This document shows, piece after piece, positions 1 to 9,900 of a stretch of 64,000 nucleotides of DNA. This DNA comes from Bolinopsis microptera (Eukaryota; Ctenophora; Tentaculata; Lobata; Bolinopsidae). The translations under genes were made by a program, and so were the position numbers. The stretch spans positions 7,933,460 to 7,997,459 of the forward strand of contig NC_087083.1 in NCBI RefSeq assembly GCF_026151205.1, read 5' to 3'. Position 1 is the first letter of the stretch. Each line of letters begins with the position of its first letter. Under the pieces are notes generated by a model. That model worked only from the letters and a program-made list of their open reading frames with translations. It did no database searches and had not been told where the DNA came from.

Positions 1-56
1 GTCATTGTCTGCAAAGAAAGCTCAAATTGTTTTATTGTTACTCATAGTCCTAGTCT
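1..56 (+). pseudogene. Truncated GPCR fragment at the window edge
   Basis: The first 32 bases are identical to 2026-2057, which code the intracellular loop 2/TM4 start of the GPCR gene at 1637. The same reading frame (SLSAKKAQIV) continues as a short hydrophobic stretch and stops at about 55-57. The Cys-Gly-Val-Ile-Trp of the intact gene is missing. This is either the broken end of a tandem paralogue lying left of the window or a small copied piece. Only the edge is visible, so the extent is unknown. Confidence 0.55.
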
Positions 57-317
57 GAGAAATATCTACGGTTTTCCCACTATAGCACTATGCAGCCGCA
101 GGAGTCATGTCGCGTATTTTGATATAATTAGTACTATACTGACACACAATAAAAAAACTGTTATAAGTGATTAACATCCCGTTGACTGTTCATCGATTCG
201 GTTGATGGATAATACTATAATACCAAAAGACGCATTAGCACGCCACGTCTATTTTCTCTCCTTAACGACAATAAGGCTAACTTAAAGATTACTAGAAAGA
301 TGACTAGAACGACATGT

Positions 318-500
318 GGGGTGGGCGACAATTGACCCCCGACAATTGACCCCCGACAATTGACCCCCCGACAATTGACCCCCCGACAATTGACCCCCCG
401 ACAATTGACCCCCGACAATTAACCCCCCGACAATTGACCCCCCGACAATTGACCCCCCCGACAATTGACCCCCGACAATTGACCCCCCGACAATTGACCT
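318..500. repeat. 15-16 bp minisatellite (CCCCCGACAATTGAC)n
   Basis: About twelve head-to-tail copies of a unit with a CAATTG core followed by a run of 5-7 C. Length variation sits in the C run. It directly abuts the telomere-like array. Confidence 0.9.
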
Positions 501-504
501 CCCG

Positions 505-770
505 GCTGACCCTGACCCTGACCCTGACCCTGACCCTGACCCTGACCCTAAACCTAACCCTAACCCTAACCCTAACCCTAACCCTAACCCTAACCCTAAC
601 CCTAACCCTAACCCTAACCCTAAACCTAACCCTAACCCGAAACCCTAACCCTAACCCTAACCCTAACCCTAACCCTAACCCTGATCCAGGACCCTAACCT
701 TAACCATGATCCAGGACCCTAACCTTAACCCTAACCCTAACGGCTAACCCTGACCCAAGACCCTGACCCG
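505..770. repeat. Interstitial telomere-type array (CCCTGA)n then (CCCTAA)n
   Basis: About seven CCCTGA hexamers (505-549) pass into about twenty CCCTAA hexamers (about 546-690), then decay into mixed units with ATGATCCAGGACCCTAACCTTAAC insertions up to about 770. CCCTAA is the complement of the animal telomere repeat TTAGGG. Unique sequence on both sides shows it is internal in this assembly. Confidence 0.9.
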
Positions 771-1636
771 TCTGCTGCGTCAAGATCCAATCAATGCTTC
801 TTTGTCTTCATAATTTTGATGAAAAGAATGCTCCAAAAATAACAAACAATGGAATGGTGGACTATTATACTTATATTTGTATTTAAGGGATGGTTCTTTG
901 AACACAAGTCACCTGCATAGTCTCCGTATCACGTATCGCCCACTATTTGATAATACGGGCAACAGGCAACTCCATTTGAACTCCAAGCCCAACAGCTTAA
1001 CAGTTATGGTTTTGACTGATGGTTTTGACTAATGATTTTATAGGGCAAAGCCTTGATCCGTGGGAACCATTAAGATGTAGTGTCAGTGACATAAATATGG
1101 TGTACGTGTCTTGTAATAGTTAAAGTTTAATAGTTTAGGCCCCAAATATTTGAGCAGTGTGGGAATTTGTGACTTTTTGTGTTCGTATAGTTTGTGGTGT
1201 GTTTAATTTCAGTTTAAGATACTACATTAAGTTCTCATGTCATCTGCACACGAGCTGCATGAGCAGCAGCCCTACCGGACACAAAAATAAAATATATGTC
1301 CGGGCTATATCGCTATATCGCCCGCTGGTATAGTTGGTAGCCCGCTATCTCAGCGGGCTGTGACAGCGGGCCGGGATATATCAGGTCTTCTTACTATCGG
1401 GCTGCGTGGGCCTGCTGGCGCAAATATAGCCCGCTGGTGGATATAAGTTTAACGTGTTTTGCCAGCCTTTTTAACCAGACCTTCCTTTTTCTTTCTGTTG
1501 CTCAATATCAATACAAAAACAAAACCTTAGGGCTGCAACAATTCATTAAACTAAACAGCTGATATATTTTAAAAATCTTAAAACTCTTAAATTCCTGATT
1601 GCTACTCCTCACACTCAACTCCACCCTGCAGCTGTC
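771..1636. other. Non-coding stretch upstream of the GPCR gene
   Basis: No supported gene. The one structure seen is a perfect 8-bp stem with a 5-base loop at 1339-1359 (AGCCCGCT, loop ATCTC, AGCGGGCT) inside a GC-rich patch (1285-1440) that repeats GCCCGCTGGT-like words. The promoter of the GPCR gene presumably lies in 1440-1636; no clear core element was recognised. Confidence 0.5.
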
Positions 1637-3161
1637 ATGTCTCCAAAGAACTACGCCAACAAATCTCTATACGGGATGGAGGACGCACCAAAGTACGCTT
1701 TGACAAGCTACTACCTCTTCGTACTGCTCTCCTGTGTAGTAGGTGACACCATTATCCTAGTAGCCAGTATAAAGTACAGAGCTCTCAGACTCCACCCTTT
1801 CATTACTCATGTTATTCAGAATATCGCTGTGAGTGATCTGATGGTTGCACTTGTTTACGTGCTTCCTAAGGTTATAGCAAAGATAGCTGATGGGTGGGTA
1901 TTAGGGTATGGGCTGTGCTATTTTACTGCGTATGGAACTTATTATTTCAGTTTAGCAGGTCTTCTTTTTATCTGTGTGTTGACTTCTAGTAAGCTGATTA
2001 TATTGAAAAGTTCTCATGGAAGAAGGTCATTGTCTGCAAAGAAAGCTCAAATTGTTTGCGGAGTTATATGGGTTGTATCTCTAACTATTCCAGTAATGTT
2101 CTTTTTAGTTGACAAAACTGATGTGAAATTTGACTACAGAACTAATGTGTGCAGCTACCATTTCTCATCCTCCCGCTGGAAGTTACTCAAGCCTATACAA
2201 GCTCTTGTCTTTATGATTATTCCTAATTTGCTGGTGGTTGCGTGTACCGTACTTCTTGTGATACACCTGATAAAAGCAAGGAGAAGTGCTAAAAGATGCG
2301 GGGGAACGCAGCGATGGCAGGGCATAATGACTACAATCCTAACAGCTACAGTCTACTGTTTCTCCGTTCTCCCGTACGCAATATACCGCATCGCGGAGTC
2401 CAGCTCCACCGACCGCCAAGCATTCTTCCACAATGAATACCTACGGTTATCAGGGGTGTGCCTGTCCCTCAATACTATCAGCAACTTTTACATTTACTGT
2501 CTGACTGTTTCTAGTTTTAGAGAGTTTCTGTGGTTGCAGTTACATTACAGTGCTTCGTATGTGTACAATTCCAGTTCTAGTAGAGGTTCTTCCAGCGATG
2601 GCCGTTGCAGTAGATATGTTACTACTAGTAAGTTATTTGTTATGGGTAATTAAGAATCCTGATACTTTTTGCAGTAGATATGTTACAACTAGTAAGTTAT
2701 TTGTTATGGGTAATTAAGAATCCTGATACTTTTTGAATCGATTGCACTTGCAGGGAGGAAATATATGTGTCTCCAATTTCAATTATACCATGCATATACC
2801 AGAGGAATTTGCTGATAGACAGTCATAAATTATTTAACATACGTTACTTTTCTAGTAGCAGTAAAATTATCTATAAGGTATTAAATATTTCCATTTTCCA
2901 GGAGCTGATACCACAAAACGTTGCCAGCCACAGCCAGAACCATCATGTCATTGGACGCGGGATATTAGAGGGGGGTCACGGCGCGAAGCTGTTCTGGCTC
3001 TGCAAACAGTACGTCATACAGAACAAAGTCAGGGTAATGTGGGAGAGATAGGGGGAAACGAGGATACAGACTCGAAGGAAGAGAGTGCTCAAGAAAGTGA
3101 TTTTAATTTGACGTCAGTAACTTTTAATATAATTCATAATCCTGTTGCAGTAAGTATTTAG
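1637..3161 (+). CDS. Class A (rhodopsin-like) GPCR, two exons
   Basis: Exon 1 is 1637-2627 and exon 2 is 2902-3161, joined at A|GTAAGT and TTTTCCAG|GA in phase 1. The product is 416 aa. Exon 1 alone reads to a stop at 2653 (338 aa) if the intron is retained. Seven hydrophobic segments are visible. Family marks include the TM2 Asp (NIAVSDLMVA), the TM3 Cys (GLCYF) paired with an ECL2 Cys (NVCSYHF), the TM4 Trp, the TM5 Pro (MIIPNLL), FSVLP in TM6, and a helix 8 FREF. Deviations: TM1 has GD where GN is usual; the DRY motif is replaced by SSK; NPxxY is NFYIY. Exon 2 adds a polar, Glu/Gln-rich tail ending in ...NPVAVSI, possibly a PDZ-binding end. The ligand cannot be told. It faces the AHNAK-like gene tail to tail. 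Confidence 0.85.
2606..2733 (+). repeat. 64-bp tandem duplication carrying the GPCR splice donor
   Basis: Two near-identical copies with a 64-base period (GCAGTAGATATGTTAC...ACTTTTT) differ at one or two bases. Each copy contains CTAGTAAGTTATTT, so the exon 1 donor exists twice (2628 and 2692). Use of the second donor would include the stop codon at 2651-2653. Confidence 0.9.
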
Positions 3162-3199
3162 TGGATTACCACACACCGCTTATTTTAGCTGTTCTTAAG

Positions 3200-3205
3200 A
3201 ATAAA
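3200..3205 (+). promoter_or_regulatory. Possible polyadenylation signal of the GPCR gene
   Basis: AATAAA lies 39 bases after the exon 2 stop codon, a fitting place for the 3' end signal. A short 3' UTR would result. Confidence 0.45.
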
Positions 3206-4231
3206 ATGCATATAATTATATGCGTATGTCAGTTTTTGGTGTACAAACCGTACATATATTACATTTTTGTAATTTGTTTTATTTTATACTGCAGAAGTAT
3301 TCTGTATTAATAATAACGAAGTACTATTGTAGCTAATTTGAAATTTCTGAGTGTATTGCTGTTCATCATACTTACTATCGAACGAATCTAATCATAATTC
3401 TAAGTGTAAAGGCATTCTGCAAAGCAATTGGCCTTGATAAATTTATATTGAAGACATAAAATTTCGAGAGAAATGTGAAATGAAATTATTTTAATTTTGT
3501 TAGATACCTTTCGGCAAGGTGCCATAAGTACATATAATTAAAACGCGGGATATCACTATAACATATTCAGAATTAAAAGTATAAAATCTCTGTAATATAT
3601 CACTATCTTTCGTCTAACAATTGAAACTCAAAACAAAATAACTCAACAATAAAGCAGAATTACACACGTAGCACGTCGCCTTTCTGCCGCCAGTGAATTT
3701 TTAGCTTAGCAAAAATCTCTCAACTAAAAACCCGAAACATTGTATCCTGGTTAAAATACGTCTGTGGCGGCAAAAATGAATTTTCTTGTCGCATTTTTAA
3801 ATTAAAAAATTTGAAATCAAAATAAAGCAGCCCCTTCGAAGCGGAAAACTGATTTGGTTAACAAATTTAACAAAAATGCTCCACTTTCTTCAATCGCTAT
3901 ACAAACAGATCGTTGTAAATAAGTCATAAATGAAACAATGCGTATTTACAGTTTCCTGTCCAGGTCTCCTAGTAAAATGTATCGAGTGTTTGAGTGTTGA
4001 GCTGAATAGATTAAAATCGTGAAAAACTGCACGTTATGGGGAGCCGCGCACATTTCTCATGTGATTATCACGTGATGGACACGTGAGTTATGAATTGATG
4101 TTTGTCAGCCGCAGTCCTAGTTTGTCGGCTAATGTAACCGAATCTCATGGCCCCTTTCTTTTGATTCTGTTCTGGGTCGCAACACTACCCCGAAATGCTG
4201 AGAAATGCATGCAATCTAACTAGTCGAGTCG
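3206..4231. other. AT-rich spacer between convergent genes
   Basis: The spacer contains the 3' UTRs of the GPCR (+) and the AHNAK-like gene (-), and no reading frame with protein character. No clear AATAAA on the minus strand could be assigned as the 3' end of the giant gene. Confidence 0.5.
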
Positions 4232-6961
4232 CTAGTCTTTCTTTGAGTCGCTGTCGGATGAACTTGACGACGATGATGAACTCGATGAGGAAGAGCTCGA
4301 TGAGCTCGATGATGATTTTGATGATTTTGAACCCTTCTTTCTCCTCTTCGTCTTCTTCTTCTTCTTTTTGCCGAAACCGAGGGCGCCTAACAAACCGCCG
4401 CCGCCTCCTAAACTGATATCAGCACTAGCATCTCCACCAGCACCTCCACCGATTTCTAATCCCGCTCCGCCACCTGCACCGACATCTACATCAGCACCAG
4501 CGCCAGCACCAGCACCTAGGTCAGCACCTCCACCAATACCTCCACCAAGGCTCAGACCTCCACCGAGACCACTTCTGATATCAGCATCAGCTTTAACCTC
4601 AGGGGCAGCGACAGTAATGTCAGCATCAAGATCAGCACCTCCACCAAGGCTCAGACCACCACCGAATCCACTTCCGATATCGGCATCAGCTTTGACCTCA
4701 GGGGCTGCAACAGCAACGTCAGCATCAAGGTCGGCACCCCCACCGAAACCTCCACCAAGGCTCAGACCTCCACCAAATCCACTTCCAATGTCAGCATCAG
4801 CTTTGACCTCAGGGGCTGCAACAGCAACATCAGCATCAAGGTCGGCACCGCCGCCAAGATCAATGTCACCGCCAAAACCTCCACCAAGGCTCAGACCACC
4901 GCCGAATCCACTTCCAATGTCAGCATCAGCTTTAACCTCAGGGGCTGCAACAGCAACATCAGCATCAAGGTCGGCACCGCCGCCAAGATCAATGCCACCG
5001 CCAAGATCTCCACCAAGGCTCAGACCACCACCGAAACCACTTCCGATATCGGCATCAGCTTTGACCTCAGGGGCTGCAACAGCAACATCAGCATCAAGAT
5101 CAACACCACCGCCAAGATCAATGTCACCGCCAAGACCTCCACCAATACTTGCATCTGGAGCATCAGCGCTGGCTCCTAGATTTACGTCTACATCTGGAAC
5201 ACTAGCACCGAATCCGAATCCGAAGCCTCCTTTCTTCTTCTTTTTCTTCGAATCGTCACTGGATGATGATGACGATGACTTAGATCCTTTGACTTTGATA
5301 CCACCACCAAGACCGCCTCCGAAACTAAGGTCTGGTCCGCTAACATCGGCTCCACCTTTTCCAAACAAATCAGCCTCTAAACTAGCGCCGGTGTCTACGT
5401 CTACACTAGAGTTAACTTCTGGTGCTGCGACCTTGACATCAGTATCTAATCCTCCTCCGATTCCTCCACCAATTCCTCCTCCAAATCCTCCACCGATATC
5501 ACCTCCACCAGAGACTTTTACGTCAGGTGCAGATACATCAACTTCTGGGCCTTTCACATCTACTCCACCACCCAAATTTAAGTCAACATCAGGTCCACTG
5601 GCTTTGCCACCTAATCCGAATCCGAATCCACCTTTCTTCTTTTTCTTAGAGTCATCGCTAGAGGATGAAGATGATGATTTTGATCCTTTTCCATTGATTT
5701 TGATTCCACCACCGAGGCCACCACCGATGTCTCCACCGATACCACCGCCGATTCCACCGCCGATGCCACCACCTACCTTCAGATCAGCATCAACATCTCC
5801 GCCGATTGATCCGCCTTTCTTGGCGTCAGCATCCATTTTGATATTAAGGTCAGGGGAAGCTTTTTGGACGTTGAGGTCGAGTCCACCCAGCTTCTTGGAT
5901 TTTTTGCTTCCTTTCACCTTCTTCTTTCCTTTCTTTGATGGAACGCAAAGTCCTCCACCGTTCACAGAGTCATCTGAGAAGTTGGCATCAACATTACCGT
6001 CAACTGCTGCACCGACTGTTATGTTAGCATCAGGCTGGGGTCCCTTTGCTTTGCCCCTGAATTTGGGCCATTTGAAACCACCCTTAGCTTTGGGTTTCTT
6101 CACATCCAGATCAACGTCAGCTTTTGGACCATTAACATCAATGTCGGCACCGCCACCAATCTTCAGGTCAAGATCAACATCTCCTTTCGGTGCTTCTACT
6201 TTAGGTCCTTCTATTTTGACGTCGGGACCACTGATATCACCATTAAGACTACCGTCTATACTACCCTTAAGTTTAGCATCAGCATTGAGATCTATATCAG
6301 GGCTTTTGGCTTTTCCACCGAATCCGAAATTGGGGAATTTGAAACCTCCCTTTCCTTTAGGTTTCTTCATATCCAGATCAAGGTCTGCTTTGGGACCTTT
6401 AATGTCAATATCTGCATCACCTCCTATGTTCAGGTCAGCGTCTAGGTCTGCCTTTGGTGCTTTAACGTCGAGATCAGCTCCTCCACCTAGATTCAAATCA
6501 ACATCGACATCTCCTTTAGGTGCTTTAACTTTCGGTCCTTTGACCTTGATATCTGGTCCACTGCCACTGAGGCTTCCACTGATGCTACCATCAATCTTTG
6601 GTCCCTTGACCTTTCCTCCTCCTGATCCTCCGAACCCGAAGGATGGGAATTTGAAACCACCACCACCGCCACCACCGATATTCACGTCTGCGTCTGGTGC
6701 TTTAACATCGACATCAACATCAGGTCCTTTAACGTCGAGATCAGCTCCTCCACCTAGATTCAAATCAACATCGACATCTCCTTTAGGTGCTTTAACTTTC
6801 GGTCCTTTGACCTTGATATCTGGTCCACTGCCACTGAGGCTTCCACTGATGCTACCATCAATCTTTGGTCCCTTGACCTTTCCTCCTCCTGATCCTCCGA
6901 ACCCGAAGGATGGGAATTTGAGTTTGGGGCCTCTGATATCTGCGTCTAAATCAGCATCCAC
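4232..6961 (-). CDS. AHNAK-like exon 19: last exon with C-terminus
   Basis: 2,730 nt including the TAG at 4234-4232. In order: two AHNAK-type repeats; diverged units (KGGFKWPKFRGKAKGP); a Lys-rich VPSKKGKKKVKGSKKSKKL stretch; IGGGIGGG linkers with KGSKSSSSSSSDDSKKKKK; about five copies of GGADLDADVAVAAPEVKADA plus DIGSGFGGGLSLGG; then FGKKKKKKTKRRKKGSKSSK, about twenty Ser and DSDSKKD. The charged end mirrors exons 3-5. Confidence 0.86.
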   Translation of the reverse strand: MDADLDADIRGPKLKFPSFGFGGSGGGKVKGPKIDGSISGSLSGSGPDIKVKGPKVKAPKGDVDVDLNLGGGADLDVKGPDVDVDVKAPDADVNIGGGGGGGFKFPSFGFGGSGGGKVKGPKIDGSISGSLSGSGPDIKVKGPKVKAPKGDVDVDLNLGGGADLDVKAPKADLDADLNIGGDADIDIKGPKADLDLDMKKPKGKGGFKFPNFGFGGKAKSPDIDLNADAKLKGSIDGSLNGDISGPDVKIEGPKVEAPKGDVDLDLKIGGGADIDVNGPKADVDLDVKKPKAKGGFKWPKFRGKAKGPQPDANITVGAAVDGNVDANFSDDSVNGGGLCVPSKKGKKKVKGSKKSKKLGGLDLNVQKASPDLNIKMDADAKKGGSIGGDVDADLKVGGGIGGGIGGGIGGDIGGGLGGGIKINGKGSKSSSSSSSDDSKKKKKGGFGFGLGGKASGPDVDLNLGGGVDVKGPEVDVSAPDVKVSGGGDIGGGFGGGIGGGIGGGLDTDVKVAAPEVNSSVDVDTGASLEADLFGKGGADVSGPDLSFGGGLGGGIKVKGSKSSSSSSSDDSKKKKKKGGFGFGFGASVPDVDVNLGASADAPDASIGGGLGGDIDLGGGVDLDADVAVAAPEVKADADIGSGFGGGLSLGGDLGGGIDLGGGADLDADVAVAAPEVKADADIGSGFGGGLSLGGGFGGDIDLGGGADLDADVAVAAPEVKADADIGSGFGGGLSLGGGFGGGADLDADVAVAAPEVKADADIGSGFGGGLSLGGGADLDADITVAAPEVKADADIRSGLGGGLSLGGGIGGGADLGAGAGAGADVDVGAGGGAGLEIGGGAGGDASADISLGGGGGLLGALGFGKKKKKKTKRRKKGSKSSKSSSSSSSSSSSSSSSSSSSSDSDSKKD

Positions 6962-9900
6962 CTGAAAAGGGAATCGTTATAAAAATCAAGTAAATAGGTG
7001 ATAAATTAACATGGAACTTCCTTAAGTAAGTTATAAATCGTAAACTGAGTGGCCGAGTTTGCTGATTGCACTGCATTAGTTTGCTACATAACCAAGTCTT
7101 TGAAGCTAAGCCCAGGGTGGGATCGAAGCTACCGGTCGTAATGACCATTATGTACGAAAAAAGTTTAAAAATTGTAATACATAAACAAAAACTTTTTAAA
7201 TCTATATTTATAACAATTGTTGTTATGTTAAAATAAAACTTACGTCTACTTTAGGACCATTAATATCAACATCGGGTCCTTTAACGTCAAGATCAGCTCC
7301 TCCACCAAGATTCAAATCAACATCAACATCTCCTTTAGGTGCTTTAACTTTCGGTCCTTTGACCTTGATATCTGGTCCACTGCCACTGAGGCTTCCACTG
7401 ATGCTACCATCAATCTTTGGTCCCTTGACCTTTCCTCCTCCTGATCCTCCAAACCCGAAGGATGGTAATTTAAAGGATGATTTTCCCTTTACTTTAGGTG
7501 CCTTTATGTCTGCATCTATGTCGGCCTGAAATTTTACCAATTAAAATCGAGATATTGCCTTCACAAACAATTTCATCATTGACATTTAAAAAATTAATGT
7601 GAACAAAATGTGCAACCAATGGTAATTAATTAATGAAAAGTTGGATGAATAACAAACAATATCACGCTGTCACGATATTTACATGCGATTTGTCATCACA
7701 ATGGTTGCCGTGTTAGAATAAAACTTACGTCTACTTTAGGGCCATTTATATCAACATCGGGTCCTTTAACGTCGAGATCAGCTCCTCCACCAAGATTCAA
7801 ATCAACATCGACATCTCCTTTAGGTGCTTTAACTTTTGGTCCTTTGACCTTGATATCTGGTCCACTGCCACTGAGGCTTCCACTGATGCTACCATCAATC
7901 TTTGGTCCCTTGACCTTTCCTCCTCCTGATCCTCCGAACCCGAAGGATGGGAATTTGAAACCACCACCACCACCGATATCCACGTCTGCGTCTGGTGCTT
8001 TAACATCGACATCAACATCAGGTCCTTTAACGTCGAGATCAGCTCCTCCACCTAGATTCAAATCAACATCGACATCTCCTTTAGGTGCTTTAACTTTCGG
8101 TCCTTTGACCTTGATATCTGGTCCACTGCCACTGAGGCTTCCACTGATGTTACCGTCAATCTTTGGTCCCTTGACCTTTCCTCCTCCTGATCCTCCGAAC
8201 CCGAAGGATGGGAATTTGAAACCACCACCACCACCGATATCCACGTCTGCGTCTGGTGCTTTAACATCAACATCAACATCGGGTCCTTTAACGTCGAGAT
8301 CAGCTCCTCCACCTAGATTCAAATCGACATCGACATCTCCTTTAGGTGCTTTAACTTTAGGTCCTTTGACCTTGATATCTGGTCCACTGCCACTGAGGCT
8401 TCCACTGATGCTACCATCAATCTTTGGTCCCTTGACCTTTCCTCCTCCTGATCCTCCGAACCCGAAGGATGGGAATTTGAAACTACCACCACCACCACCA
8501 CCGATATCCACGTCTGCGTCTGGTGCTTTAACATCGACATCAACATCAGGTCCTTTAACGTCGAGATCAGCTCCTCCACCTAGATTCAAATCAACATCGA
8601 CATCTCCTTTAGGTGCTTTAACTTTAGGTCCTTTGACCTTGATATCTGGTCCACTGCCACTGAGGCTTCCACTGATGTTACCGTCAATCTTGGGTCCCTT
8701 GACCTTTCCTCCTCCTGATCCTCCAAACCCGAAGGATGGGAATTTAAAGGACGATTTCTTTCCCTTGACTTTAGGTCCCTTAACGTTTGCTTCTAGGTCG
8801 GCCTGAAGACAATATCGTAAAAAGGGAAATCTTAATTTTACAATTTAGAATATAAAAATATTTAAGGACAGCCCCTTAAAGCGGCAAAATGAAAACTCGC
8901 TTTTGGAGCATGTTGATGAGTAAAGTGCCTAATTTAAAGGATTATTTTCGTATCTTGAAGACAGATCGATCGTTGAATAAACAACTATTTTGAACAAATA
9001 ATCCAGCTATTGGAATTACGTATGAATTTAGTTAAATCCAGCAATTTTTGCGCTAAACTACAGTAATAACTTGGTGTAGTGTAAAAACTAAAACTTACAT
9101 CTACTTTAGGACCACTGATATCAATATCGGCTCCACCACCGATGTCCAAGTCTGCTTTTGGTGCTTTGACGTCAACGTCAACGTCAGGTCCTTTAACGTC
9201 GAGATCAGCTCCTCCACCAAGATTCAAATCAACATCGACATCTCCTTTAGGTGCTTTAACTTTCGGTCCTTTGACCTTGATATCTGGTCCACTGCCACTG
9301 AGGCTTCCACTGATGTTACCGTCAATCTTTGGTCCCTTGACCTTTCCTCCTCCTGATCCTCCGAACCCGAAGGATGGGAATTTAAAGGATGATTTTCCCT
9401 TTAATTTAGGTCCTTTAACGTTTGCATCCAAGTCTACGTCCGCTTTTGGAGCATCAATGTCGGCCTGAACGTTATTTCTTTGGTAAAATAACCGTCGAAT
9501 TTGAAGCATAAAAAGAGCTTGCAAATTTAAATTTCTTGATCAGTGAGTTGACACGTTAAAAAAACAAATTACCTTAATCTTAGGAGCGCTTACATCTGCG
9601 TCGAGATCACCACCTGGGAAAAGTGAAACGTTATAAAAGAGTTTAGATTCTAGGGTTAAATTAATATAAAGAACAATGTGCTTTGGAAACAATTAACTAA
9701 TTAACGATCAAGGAAAATGTGCTCAACTAATGTATTTAGATAAGACATGTGGGTCGAAAAATTGATGTTGTCTTTAGTAGAATATTGCCAGAAAAGGCTT
9801 TTCTTGAAATTTTTTCCCGAGGGAAAACAGTGATAAACCTTAATTTATGGTGCAAATGGAGATATACCACGCCGAATATTATGAGTTTATACTATTAGTA

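Noticed and set aside
434-697. 87-aa LTLTLTL frame
   Set aside because: Translation of the telomere-type repeat.
2767-3051. 94-aa frame starting upstream of GPCR exon 2
   Set aside because: It overlaps the exon in another frame. The frame that continues the GPCR across a clean acceptor at 2902 is better supported.
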